DNA from: Acidimicrobiia bacterium
Lineage (GTDB): Bacteria; Actinomycetota; Acidimicrobiia; Spongiisociales; ZC4RG35
NCBI GenBank assembly: GCA_015488325.1
Contig: WFOA01000015.1
Coordinates: forward strand, 1 to 47,873
Direction: 5' to 3'
Length of the DNA: 47,873 bases
Shown: piece after piece, positions 20,286 through 28,307 of the stretch
Position numbering within the stretch: position 1 is the first letter of the stretch
Layout: each line of letters begins with the position of its first letter
The notes under the pieces: generated by a model
Databases searched by the model: none
Seen by the model: the letters and a program-made list of their open reading frames with translations, nothing else
What the model was told of the DNA's origin: nothing
Translations under genes and position numbers: made by a program

Positions 20286-21661
20286 CGACACTCCTCATCT
20301 GCGCCGACGGCTGGGACGGGCCGCCTCCCGACCTCGACGGGGTGGACTCGGTCCTCGTCGACGAGCTCTGCGTCGGCTCCCGATCCGTCGAAGCGGCCAT
20401 CCCCGAAGCCACCGACGAGTTGGCGGTGGCCGTGCATCGCCGACAGGTGAACCTGGGGGCGTTGCAGGCGGGGATGCGGCGAGCAGGCTTCGACCCCTTC
20501 GCGGTGGCGGTGGTGGACTTGGACGCCGTCGGGACGCCGTCGGAGTTCCCGGTGGCGGTCGCGGCCGGCCTGGCGCGGGCCCGGGCGTTTCGCGGCGCGG
20601 CCCCCGAACAGATCAAGCTGCTCCCATCCGACCGGAGGACCCGACGCGGTTTCCTCTCCCTCGGGGCCCCCACCTACACGGGAGCCCCTCGCATCGTCCC
20701 CGAGGTGTGCGCGGCCGACCGTGGGTGCGACCTCTGCGTCACCGAATGCCCCGCCGGGGCGTTGTCCTGGTCGGACGGCCGGGTCGTCTACGACCCCACC
20801 TCGTGTGTGGTCTGCGGGATCTGTCTCACCACCTGCCCGGTCGGCGCCGTCGACCATCCGACGGCTTCGCCGGCGGCGATCTCCGAGGAGATCGCCGCGG
20901 CGGTCGCCGCCTCCGAGACGACGACCGCGATCCGGTTCCGCTGCCGGGAGGCGGTGGTACCCGCCGAGCCCGGCTGGTATCAGGTGGAGGTCCCGTGCAC
21001 CCAGATGTTGACCGTGGGATGGTTTCTGGCCGCCCGGGCTCTGGGCGCAGCCGACGTCGACGCGGTCCCCTGTTCCCGAGGGGGCTGCACCCTCGGCGGC
21101 GACGAACGTCTCGCCGGGACCCTGGCGGATCTGGCCACGGTCGTCAACGCCGTCGGATCCCCGGTGGCCGACGTCCAGGCGGACGACGGTTTCGCGGCGG
21201 CAGCCACGACGAGGCTGATCGAACGGTTCGCCGACCCCGCAGCGCCCGGGTGGGTGGAGCTGTCGGTCTCCGACGTCGGTTCGGTGACGATCGACCCCGA
21301 CGCCTGCACCGCCTGCGAGGCCTGCGCGACGGTCTGTCCCCCCTCGGCGCTCCTCTCCACCTCCGACGACGGGGTCCGCATCACCTTCGATCCCCGGATG
21401 TGTGTCGCGTGCGGACTCTGCGTCCGGGTCTGCCCCGAAGTCGACGAAGGTGCCATCGCCCTGCGCCGAGGATTCGACCTCGCCGACCGGCGGCGGGGAC
21501 GGCGGACCCTCCGTCACGATCCGACGCCCCGCTGCGAGCTGTGCGGCGCCCCCGTGGCTCCGGCGTCGATGCTGGCCCGGATCTCCGAGTTGCTCGGTCC
21601 GGAAGGCTCGGCGACGATGGCCCTCGTCGGGCGGCGCTGCATCGACTGTCGAGGCCGCTGA
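20282..21661 (+). CDS. Multi-[4Fe-4S] ferredoxin with MvhD/hydrogenase-delta-like central domain and C-terminal Zn-ribbon-like tail
   Basis: Four CP-type clusters ('CAADRGCDLCVTECP', 'CVVCGICLTTCP', 'CTACEACATVCP', 'CVACGLCVRVCP'); 'VPCTQMLTVGWFLAARALGAADVDAVPCSRGGCTLG'; 'CELCGAPV...CIDC'. Confidence 0.8.
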   Translation: MTTLLICADGWDGPPPDLDGVDSVLVDELCVGSRSVEAAIPEATDELAVAVHRRQVNLGALQAGMRRAGFDPFAVAVVDLDAVGTPSEFPVAVAAGLARARAFRGAAPEQIKLLPSDRRTRRGFLSLGAPTYTGAPRIVPEVCAADRGCDLCVTECPAGALSWSDGRVVYDPTSCVVCGICLTTCPVGAVDHPTASPAAISEEIAAAVAASETTTAIRFRCREAVVPAEPGWYQVEVPCTQMLTVGWFLAARALGAADVDAVPCSRGGCTLGGDERLAGTLADLATVVNAVGSPVADVQADDGFAAAATTRLIERFADPAAPGWVELSVSDVGSVTIDPDACTACEACATVCPPSALLSTSDDGVRITFDPRMCVACGLCVRVCPEVDEGAIALRRGFDLADRRRGRRTLRHDPTPRCELCGAPVAPASMLARISELLGPEGSATMALVGRRCIDCRGR

Positions 21662-21771
21662 GCATTCGCCGTGACGTCCGCCGGGTCCCCGGACGTCCCA
21701 GCACGGTACAGTCGGTGTTCCGGAGACAGCGAGGTGGCTTCGCCCGTGCCGCCCCAAACCGTTGGTTCGTC

Positions 21772-22899
21772 ATGACGATCACCTTCCGAGGCGCCGTCCT
21801 CCGCGAGAGGGGACTTCCCCGCCCCTACGTGGAGTCCCGCCCCTTCGAGGTCGTCGAGCTGGAGCTCCCGGCGCCGGGACCCGGGGAGGTGCTGGTGAAG
21901 GTCCGGGCGGCCGGCCTGTGCCGCTCCGACCTGTCGGTGGTGACCGGCGCCCGGGTGTGGCCGCTGCCGATGGTGGTGGGTCACGAAGCCGCCGGAACGG
22001 TCGAGGCGGTGGGAGCCGGGGTGGATCGGGTCGGCCCCGGAGACGACGTCGTCCTCGTCTACCTCCCCCAATGCGGGACGTGCCGTCGCTGTGAAAGCGG
22101 TGAACCGTGGCTCTGCAAGGTGGGCATGGCCGCCAACCTGAGAGGCGAGCTGCTCACCGGCGGCACCCGGCTCACCCACCGGGGGGAGCCGATCCACCAC
22201 CACATGGGGGTGGCCGCGTTCGCCGAGTACGCCCTGGTGGCGGAACCGTCGGCGGTGCCGGTCCCGTCCGGACTCTCGGCCCGGGACGTGGCGGTGTTCG
22301 GCTGCGCCGTGCTCTGCGGGGCGGGCACGGTCCTCAACACCGCCCGGGTCCGTCCCGGAGAGTCGGTGGCGGTGGTGGGACTCGGCGCCGTCGGGCTGGC
22401 GGCCGTGATGGGAGCCCGCGTCGCCGGGGCTGGCCGAATCGTCGCCTTCGACCTCCTCGAGACGAAGCTGGAGGCGGCTTCGGCCGTGGGGGCGACCGAG
22501 GTGGCAGTCGCCGACGACGCCGCCGTCGAGGACCTGATCCGCCGAACCGACGGCGGCGTCGACCACGCCGTCGAGGCGTCCGGCACGCTGGAGGGATTCG
22601 AGCTGGCTTCGAAGCTGGTACGTCCCGGCGGGACCGTCACCACCCTGGGCCTGCCCGGCCCCGGGGTGTCTCATGCCCTGGCGCTCGCTCCCCTCGTCGC
22701 CTCGGGGCTCACGATCCGGGGGAGCTACCTCGGGTCCTGCGACGTCCGCCGGGATCTGCCCCGGTTCGTCGAGCTGTATCGGGAAGGAAGGTTCCCCGCC
22801 GACCGGCTCGTCACCCACCATCTGGGCCTCGACGACCTCAATACCGCCCTCGACCGCCTCGCCGACGGCGCCGCCCTCCGTCAGGTCGTCGAGTTCTGA
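21772..22899 (+). CDS. Zinc-dependent alcohol dehydrogenase
   Basis: 'GLCRSDLSVVTG', 'VVGHEAAGTVEAVGAGV', 'CGTCRRCESGEPWLC', Rossmann 'VVGLGAVGLAAV'. Confidence 0.9.
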   Translation: MTITFRGAVLRERGLPRPYVESRPFEVVELELPAPGPGEVLVKVRAAGLCRSDLSVVTGARVWPLPMVVGHEAAGTVEAVGAGVDRVGPGDDVVLVYLPQCGTCRRCESGEPWLCKVGMAANLRGELLTGGTRLTHRGEPIHHHMGVAAFAEYALVAEPSAVPVPSGLSARDVAVFGCAVLCGAGTVLNTARVRPGESVAVVGLGAVGLAAVMGARVAGAGRIVAFDLLETKLEAASAVGATEVAVADDAAVEDLIRRTDGGVDHAVEASGTLEGFELASKLVRPGGTVTTLGLPGPGVSHALALAPLVASGLTIRGSYLGSCDVRRDLPRFVELYREGRFPADRLVTHHLGLDDLNTALDRLADGAALRQVVEF

Positions 22900-22909
22900 T
22901 CTTCGGGGT

Positions 22910-23746
22910 TCACACCCGGTAGCGGTCGAGGAGGTCCTGGTAGGCGGCGGCGTTGGCCGCAGGGTCGACGTCGGCCGCGGCCGGTACCGTCTCCTCTCGG
23001 GGTGAACGGTCGGCGTCGAGGAGGATCTGGCCGGTGGCGATCCGGCCTTCCGCCGCCAGTCCGGTGGTGACGGCGAAGGCGGCCGCCCGGTCGGAGGGGT
23101 CGTATCCCTGTCGGGTGTCGACGTCTTCGACCAGATGCTCCCAGGATGCGTAGGTGTCGTTGTAGGTGACGCAGGGGGACAGCACCTCGACGAAGGCGAA
23201 CCCGCGGCCTTCCCGGGCGTAGCGGACGGCGTCGGTCATGAGCCGCCGAAGCTGGTCGGGATGACGGCTGAACCCCCGGGCGAGGAACCCGGAGGCGGGG
23301 ATCGAGAGCCCCAGGTCGATGGCGTCGAACCCCCCGATCCCCGACAGGCCGTGCCGTGTCGGCGAATCCTGGCCCTTGGTGAGCCCGTACACGCCGTTGT
23401 TCATCACGACGTATACGAAGGGCAGGTCCCGCCGGAAGGCGTGGACCAGATGCCCCATGCCGATGGCGTAGCCGTCGCCGTCGCCGCCTGCAGCCACCAC
23501 GGTGAGGCGGGGATTGGCGAGGTGGACCCCGGCGGCGGTGGGCAACACCCGTCCGTGGAGGGCGTGGTACCCGTAGGTGCCGAGGTTGTTCTGGACGGTG
23601 CCGCTGCAGCCGATCCCGGCCAGCACGACGATCTCGTGGGGTGGGATGTCGAGGGCGGCGAAGGCGTGGGCCATCGCCCCTTGGACGCCGAAGTGGCCGC
23701 AGCCGGCACACCAGATGGGACGGGCCGGGGTGTAGGTGACGGTCAT
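22910..23746 (-). CDS. korB: 2-oxoacid:ferredoxin oxidoreductase subunit beta
   Basis: 'IWCAGCGHFGVQGAMAHAFAALDI', 'GIGCSGTVQNNLGTYGYHALHGRVLP', TPP-binding 'GGDGDGYAIGMGHLVHAFRR'. Confidence 0.9.
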   Translation of the reverse strand: MTVTYTPARPIWCAGCGHFGVQGAMAHAFAALDIPPHEIVVLAGIGCSGTVQNNLGTYGYHALHGRVLPTAAGVHLANPRLTVVAAGGDGDGYAIGMGHLVHAFRRDLPFVYVVMNNGVYGLTKGQDSPTRHGLSGIGGFDAIDLGLSIPASGFLARGFSRHPDQLRRLMTDAVRYAREGRGFAFVEVLSPCVTYNDTYASWEHLVEDVDTRQGYDPSDRAAAFAVTTGLAAEGRIATGQILLDADRSPREETVPAAADVDPAANAAAYQDLLDRYRV

Positions 23747-25515
23747 CGTCCCACCTCCTCTTCCAGGATCCTCCCCGCCAGCTCCCCGGGCCGGAAGGGG
23801 ACGCCGTCGTAGCGGAGGACCGGGACCAGCCGGTCTCGGGGAACGCCGACGGAGGCCAACAGGTGGGTGAGCTGGGCTTCGGCGTTGTGTTCCACCACGT
23901 ACACCCGCTTTCGGCGCTCGACGAACTCGACGGTCTCGTCGAGGACCGGCCACAGGGTTCGGGGCTGGAGCCCGGCGACGGGGACGCCGGCGGCGGCGAG
24001 GAGTTCGGCGGCCTCGGTCATGACTCCGAGCTGCATGCCGATCCCGAGGATCCCCAGCGGGGCGTCGTCGGTTCCGAACCGCCGACCGCCTGGAAGACGG
24101 GGCCGAACCGTGTCGAGTTTCCGCATCCGTTTGTCCATCATCGCCACCCGGTTGGCCGGTTCGGTGGAGACCTGGCCCCATTCGTTCCGTTCGTTGCCGG
24201 TGACGAGGTTCATGCCGCCGGGCGTTCCGGGGACCGCCCACGGGGAGATCCCGTCGTCGGTGATGGCGTACCGGCGGTACTCGCCCTGGGCGGCGAGGTC
24301 GGCTACGGACACGACCTTGCCTCCTTCGATCTCGACGCCGTCGACATCGAAGGGGGGCACGGTCACCGAATCCTGGGAGACGGCCTGGTCCAACAGGAGG
24401 AACACGGGTCCTTGGAAGAGGTAGGCGAGGTTGGTCGCCTCGACCGCCAGTTCGAAACAGTCGGTGGGGTCGCCGGGCGCGAGGACGATCCGGGGGAAGT
24501 CGCCGTTGCCGCCATGCACGACCATCCCGATGTCGCTCTGCTCGGGTTTGGTGGGCATCCCGGTGGAGGGCCCGGACCGCTGGCAGTCGACCACGACCAC
24601 CGGGATCTCGGCGGAGCCGAGCTGGCTGATGCCTTCCTGCATGAGGGCGAGACCCGGACCGGACGTTGCGGTCATGGCCCGCACCCCGGCCAGCGCGGCG
24701 CCGATCGCGAGGTTGATGGCGGCCAGCTCGTCTTCGGCCTGCAGGGCCACCCCTCCGAAGCGGGGGAGCTGGCGTTCCAGCCAGCTCAGGATCTCCGAGG
24801 CCGGGGTGATCGGATACCCGGCGTAGAAGCGGCCCCCCGCCACCAGGAACCCGAAGGCGAGCGCCTCGTTTCCGGAGATGAGGATGCGGTCGTCGGCCTG
24901 GGCCGAGTCGAGCCTCCAGGGGCTGGCCCCCTCCCCGAGACCTTGGCTGTCGGCGTAGGCGAACCCTTCCCGGAGGGCTTCGAGGTTGGCGGCGGCTACT
25001 TCGGGACGGAGATGGGAGAAACGCCGGGCGAGGACCTCTTCGGCTTCGGCGTCGCCGACGCCGAGCATCCGGGCGGCGACCCCGAAGGCGAGGCTGTTCT
25101 TGAACAGGTCCCGCCGCAGGTCCCGGACCGCCATCCGGGCGAAGGGGATCTCGAAGACCCGCGCCCCGGCGGGCAGACGGGTCCGGTCGGCGGGACCATC
25201 GGAGGCGTCGAAGATGACGACACCGTCGTCGGAGAGGCGGGGCCCGCCTTTTTCGACCGCTTCGGCGTCGAAGGCGACGAGGAGGTCGATGCGGTCTCCG
25301 AGACTGCCCCGGGGAACGAGCGATCCCCGCATGAGGGCGGCGGCGTGGCCCCCTTTGATCCGGGAGGCGACGTCCCGGGCCACGTAGAGGTGGAACCCCC
25401 GCCGGCCCAGGAGGATCCCCAACAGGTTGGCGACGGTGAGGGAGCCGTCTCCGCCTTGGCCGGCGACCATGACGTCGAGGTCGGTGAGGACACGTTTCGT
25501 ACCGGTGGCGGTCAT
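23743..25515 (-). CDS. korA: 2-oxoacid:ferredoxin oxidoreductase subunit alpha (gamma-alpha fusion)
   Basis: N-terminal gamma-like 'VMVAGQGGDGSLTVANLLG'; alpha 'GNEALAFGFLVAGGRFYAGYPITPASEILSWLERQL'; ATGA overlap with korB. Confidence 0.9.
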   Translation of the reverse strand: MTATGTKRVLTDLDVMVAGQGGDGSLTVANLLGILLGRRGFHLYVARDVASRIKGGHAAALMRGSLVPRGSLGDRIDLLVAFDAEAVEKGGPRLSDDGVVIFDASDGPADRTRLPAGARVFEIPFARMAVRDLRRDLFKNSLAFGVAARMLGVGDAEAEEVLARRFSHLRPEVAAANLEALREGFAYADSQGLGEGASPWRLDSAQADDRILISGNEALAFGFLVAGGRFYAGYPITPASEILSWLERQLPRFGGVALQAEDELAAINLAIGAALAGVRAMTATSGPGLALMQEGISQLGSAEIPVVVVDCQRSGPSTGMPTKPEQSDIGMVVHGGNGDFPRIVLAPGDPTDCFELAVEATNLAYLFQGPVFLLLDQAVSQDSVTVPPFDVDGVEIEGGKVVSVADLAAQGEYRRYAITDDGISPWAVPGTPGGMNLVTGNERNEWGQVSTEPANRVAMMDKRMRKLDTVRPRLPGGRRFGTDDAPLGILGIGMQLGVMTEAAELLAAAGVPVAGLQPRTLWPVLDETVEFVERRKRVYVVEHNAEAQLTHLLASVGVPRDRLVPVLRYDGVPFRPGELAGRILEEEVGR

Positions 25516-26795
25516 CGGGACTCTCCGTCGTCGGTGGGGGCGCCGGGACCTTTCGTGTAGAAGGTCTTCGGGTCGAGCCATCCGAGCGCCTGGCGTTGTT
25601 GGAGGGTGGGCATCTGGGCGGGGAGGGGGCGGTTCTTCTTCTTGGCGGCGGACAGCTTACGAAGCAGCTCTTCGCCCCGGGGTTCGTCGGTGAGGGGCCG
25701 CGTCTCGATCCAGCCGTCGTCGATCGCCGCCTGGAAGGCCCGATGTCCGGCTTCGGTGCGGACGAGGGTGAGGGTCCAGTCGTCGAGGCCGATCCCCCCG
25801 GCGGCGATGTCGGCGTTCTCGGCTCCGTAGTCGAGGCAGTACAGGCAGGCCGGGCGGGCGAACTCCCGGTATTTCTTGAGGGATGCCGTCACCACTTCGC
25901 CGTCGTCGAGCCGGACGACCACCTTGCCTTTGATGTTGATGTTGACGATCCGAGAGGGTGGGACGTCGATCATCTCCCCGAGTTTGGCGATGCTCTCGTG
26001 GGTGAAGGCTTCCGAACAGAACAGGCCGACGACCAGGGAGATGTTGTCCCGGTACCAGTCGGCGACCTCGAGACGGATCGACGAGTTCTGCTGGAGGCGC
26101 ACCCCGTCCACCTGGCAGGGCACGCCCACCACCGCCAGGGGGCGGACGTCGTTCCGCATCGCTTCGAGGAGGGCGAGGGTGTTGGGCGAGTAGGTGTAGC
26201 GGGACCCGGCGCAGGCCAGCACGTCCTCTCGGGTACGTGCCAGGCGATGGGTCCCGATCTGGTTGTTGTCGGGGAGGACGTCGCCGAGGACCGCACCTCC
26301 GAGGGTTCCCGTCTCCAAACCGTGGATGATGAGGGCCGAGACCATCCCGCCGTCCTGGCCGCGGTCGAGGATCTTCGGGTCGGTGGCCCGGGCGTAGACC
26401 CCGTAGCTGTACCGCCCGAAGCCTTCGTCGGTGGCGGGAGGGCGGAACTCGACGAGCCGAGGGAGGTCTTTGTCGACCGGTCGCAGCACCGGGCAGACTT
26501 CGGCGCAGAGGACGCAGTAGACACATGCTTCGCGGCGGGCGTCGACGGGGTGTTCGTCTTCGTATTCGAAGACGTCGACGGGACAGATCGTCACACAGGA
26601 TGCACACCCGATGCATTTGCCCGTCTCGACGATTTCGGACATGAGGAAGTCGACGGCCCGGAACCCCCCTTTGTTGAGTTCGGTCCGCCACGCGTACGCC
26701 CACTCGTGGGGATCCGACGCCTCTTCGAGCAGACGGTGGTACCGACGGCGGACGCGCTCCACCTCGGGGTCGCGGGGCACGTCGACCGACGTCAT
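25512..26795 (-). CDS. Coenzyme F420 hydrogenase/dehydrogenase beta subunit (FrhB)-like protein with 2x[4Fe-4S] N-terminus
   Basis: 'CIGCASCVTICPVDVF', 'CVYCVLCAEVCPV', 'GQDGGMVSALIIHGLETG', 'VVGVPCQVDGVRL', 'LVVGLFCSEAF', 'CLYCLDYGAENADIAAGGIG'; ATGA overlap with korA. Confidence 0.87.
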   Translation of the reverse strand: MTSVDVPRDPEVERVRRRYHRLLEEASDPHEWAYAWRTELNKGGFRAVDFLMSEIVETGKCIGCASCVTICPVDVFEYEDEHPVDARREACVYCVLCAEVCPVLRPVDKDLPRLVEFRPPATDEGFGRYSYGVYARATDPKILDRGQDGGMVSALIIHGLETGTLGGAVLGDVLPDNNQIGTHRLARTREDVLACAGSRYTYSPNTLALLEAMRNDVRPLAVVGVPCQVDGVRLQQNSSIRLEVADWYRDNISLVVGLFCSEAFTHESIAKLGEMIDVPPSRIVNINIKGKVVVRLDDGEVVTASLKKYREFARPACLYCLDYGAENADIAAGGIGLDDWTLTLVRTEAGHRAFQAAIDDGWIETRPLTDEPRGEELLRKLSAAKKKNRPLPAQMPTLQQRQALGWLDPKTFYTKGPGAPTDDGESR

Positions 26796-27053
26796 GGACG
26801 GTGTCCTGGTTGGGTTCGGCTGTCGATCATGGCGAGCAACGTACCGTATTCTCCCTTCGTGACGTAATGCGACGTCGATCCGGTACCTGCGCATCGACGT
26901 CTCGGAGGGCGGTCGTCGCGGCGAGCCGCCGGCGGGCCGTCGCTCGACCACCCCCTCCCACATGGTTGATACTTGATCATATCGGCCAGATTGGGGTCTC
27001 CCGAAACCCTCCGGGGTTTGGCGGCCGGAACGCCCACCGCCAACATCGGAGCC

Positions 27054-27668
27054 GTGTCAGAACCCCCCGCCCCCGGCGCTTCGCCGCTGCGAGTCCGCGC
27101 CAAGAGGTTGCAGTACGCCACCATCGGCTGGAACGTCGGCGAAGCGGTGCTCACCCTCGCCCTCGGTTCCGCCGCCGGATCCCTGGCGCTGATCGGTTTC
27201 GGTACGGTGTCGATCGTCGAGGTCTTCGCCTCCCTGGTCGTGGTGTGGCACCTGTTCGACGACACCGGACGACGAGACCGCACCCCCACCGCCCTCCGCC
27301 TCATCTCCGCAGCCTACGGCGCCCTGGCGTTCGGGCTGGTGGTCGCCGCCGTCGGGGATCTGACCGGCGGGCGACGCGCCGGCGAATCCCCCTGGGGGAT
27401 CGCCTATCTGGCGGTCACCGCGGTGGTGATGTTCACCCTGGCGGCGTGGAAGCACACCACCGCCCGGGGCCTCCGCTCCGAGCCCCTCCGGCGGGAAGCC
27501 ACCATCACCTTCCTCGACGGGATCCTCTCGGTCTCCACCCTCTCCGGACTCGCCCTCAACGCCTACCTGGGACTGTGGTGGGGCGACCCGGCCGCCGGCA
27601 TCCTCGTGGCGCTCGCCGCCGCCAACGAAGCCCGGGAGACCTGGGTCGAGGCAGCCGAGGTGAGCTGA
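27054..27668 (+). CDS. Multi-pass membrane protein, cation-efflux (CDF)-like
   Basis: Several TM segments; 'GSAAGSLALIGFGTVSIVEVFASLVVVWHL', 'LDGILSVSTLSGLALNAYLGLWWGDPAAGILVALAAANE'. Start uncertain (GTG 27054 or upstream). Confidence 0.6.
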   Translation: MSEPPAPGASPLRVRAKRLQYATIGWNVGEAVLTLALGSAAGSLALIGFGTVSIVEVFASLVVVWHLFDDTGRRDRTPTALRLISAAYGALAFGLVVAAVGDLTGGRRAGESPWGIAYLAVTAVVMFTLAAWKHTTARGLRSEPLRREATITFLDGILSVSTLSGLALNAYLGLWWGDPAAGILVALAAANEARETWVEAAEVS

Positions 27669-27779
27669 AGAGCGCCGGAGCCCGAAGAGGCGGCCGTCAC
27701 CGTCGACCGGTCCCGGCGTGACCGCCGTTTCCGTCACGGGCCGGCGATACGTTCGTCGCACGCGACGAAAGGAACCGAC

Positions 27780-28268
27780 GTGGACGTCCAGGCCTGGATG
27801 GACCAATACGACGCCGCCGTGACGACGGCGATCCGCCGCTTCGGCTGGCACATCTCCTATGTGGGCGGGGGATGCTCCTGTCCCGGATGCTCGAACGTCG
27901 ACGACGGCCCCACCTTCGCCTACACGGTAGGGATGTTCGGTCTCGGCCATCCCGAGTTGCTGATCTTCTCGGTGACCCCCGAGACCGCGCTGGCGGTCAT
28001 CAACCAGCTCGGCGACCGTATCGTGAAGGGCGAGACGCTGCTGCCCGGATTCGAGATCGCCGTGGAGGGTTTCGAACCCCGGATCGTCCCCGAGGTGGTC
28101 CCCAACGCCGGCGAGATCGTGTTCGACGCCAACCTCTTCTACGACCGTCCCCCCGGGTTCTCGGTGCCCCTCCTCCAACTCACCTATTCCGACGCCGCCG
28201 ACCGCTTCCCCTGGGAAGCCGAATACGCCGGTCCCCATCAGCCCCGTCCGGGGACCTTCGCCGCCTGA
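27780..28268 (+). CDS. DUF4262-like protein
   Basis: 'FGWHISYVGGG...FAYTVGMFGLGHPELLIFSV'; GAAAGGAA SD upstream of GTG. Confidence 0.65.
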   Translation: MDVQAWMDQYDAAVTTAIRRFGWHISYVGGGCSCPGCSNVDDGPTFAYTVGMFGLGHPELLIFSVTPETALAVINQLGDRIVKGETLLPGFEIAVEGFEPRIVPEVVPNAGEIVFDANLFYDRPPGFSVPLLQLTYSDAADRFPWEAEYAGPHQPRPGTFAA

Positions 28269-28307
28269 CCCGACCCTTCGACACCGGCATGCCGGCCGGC
28301 GACGAGG

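Noticed and set aside
26793-26900. GACGTAATGCGACGTC as a paired operator between divergent genes
   Set aside because: Short CG-rich near-repeats are common at this GC content; no second supporting copy found.
26950-27000. AT-rich TTGATACTTGATCATATCGG stretch as a regulator operator
   Set aside because: Only imperfect symmetry (GATA...TATC around TGATCA); may simply be promoter sequence for the CDF-like gene.
28060-28085. GGTTTCGAACCCC, T-loop-like string
   Set aside because: Inside the DUF4262-like coding frame; no acceptor or anticodon arms.
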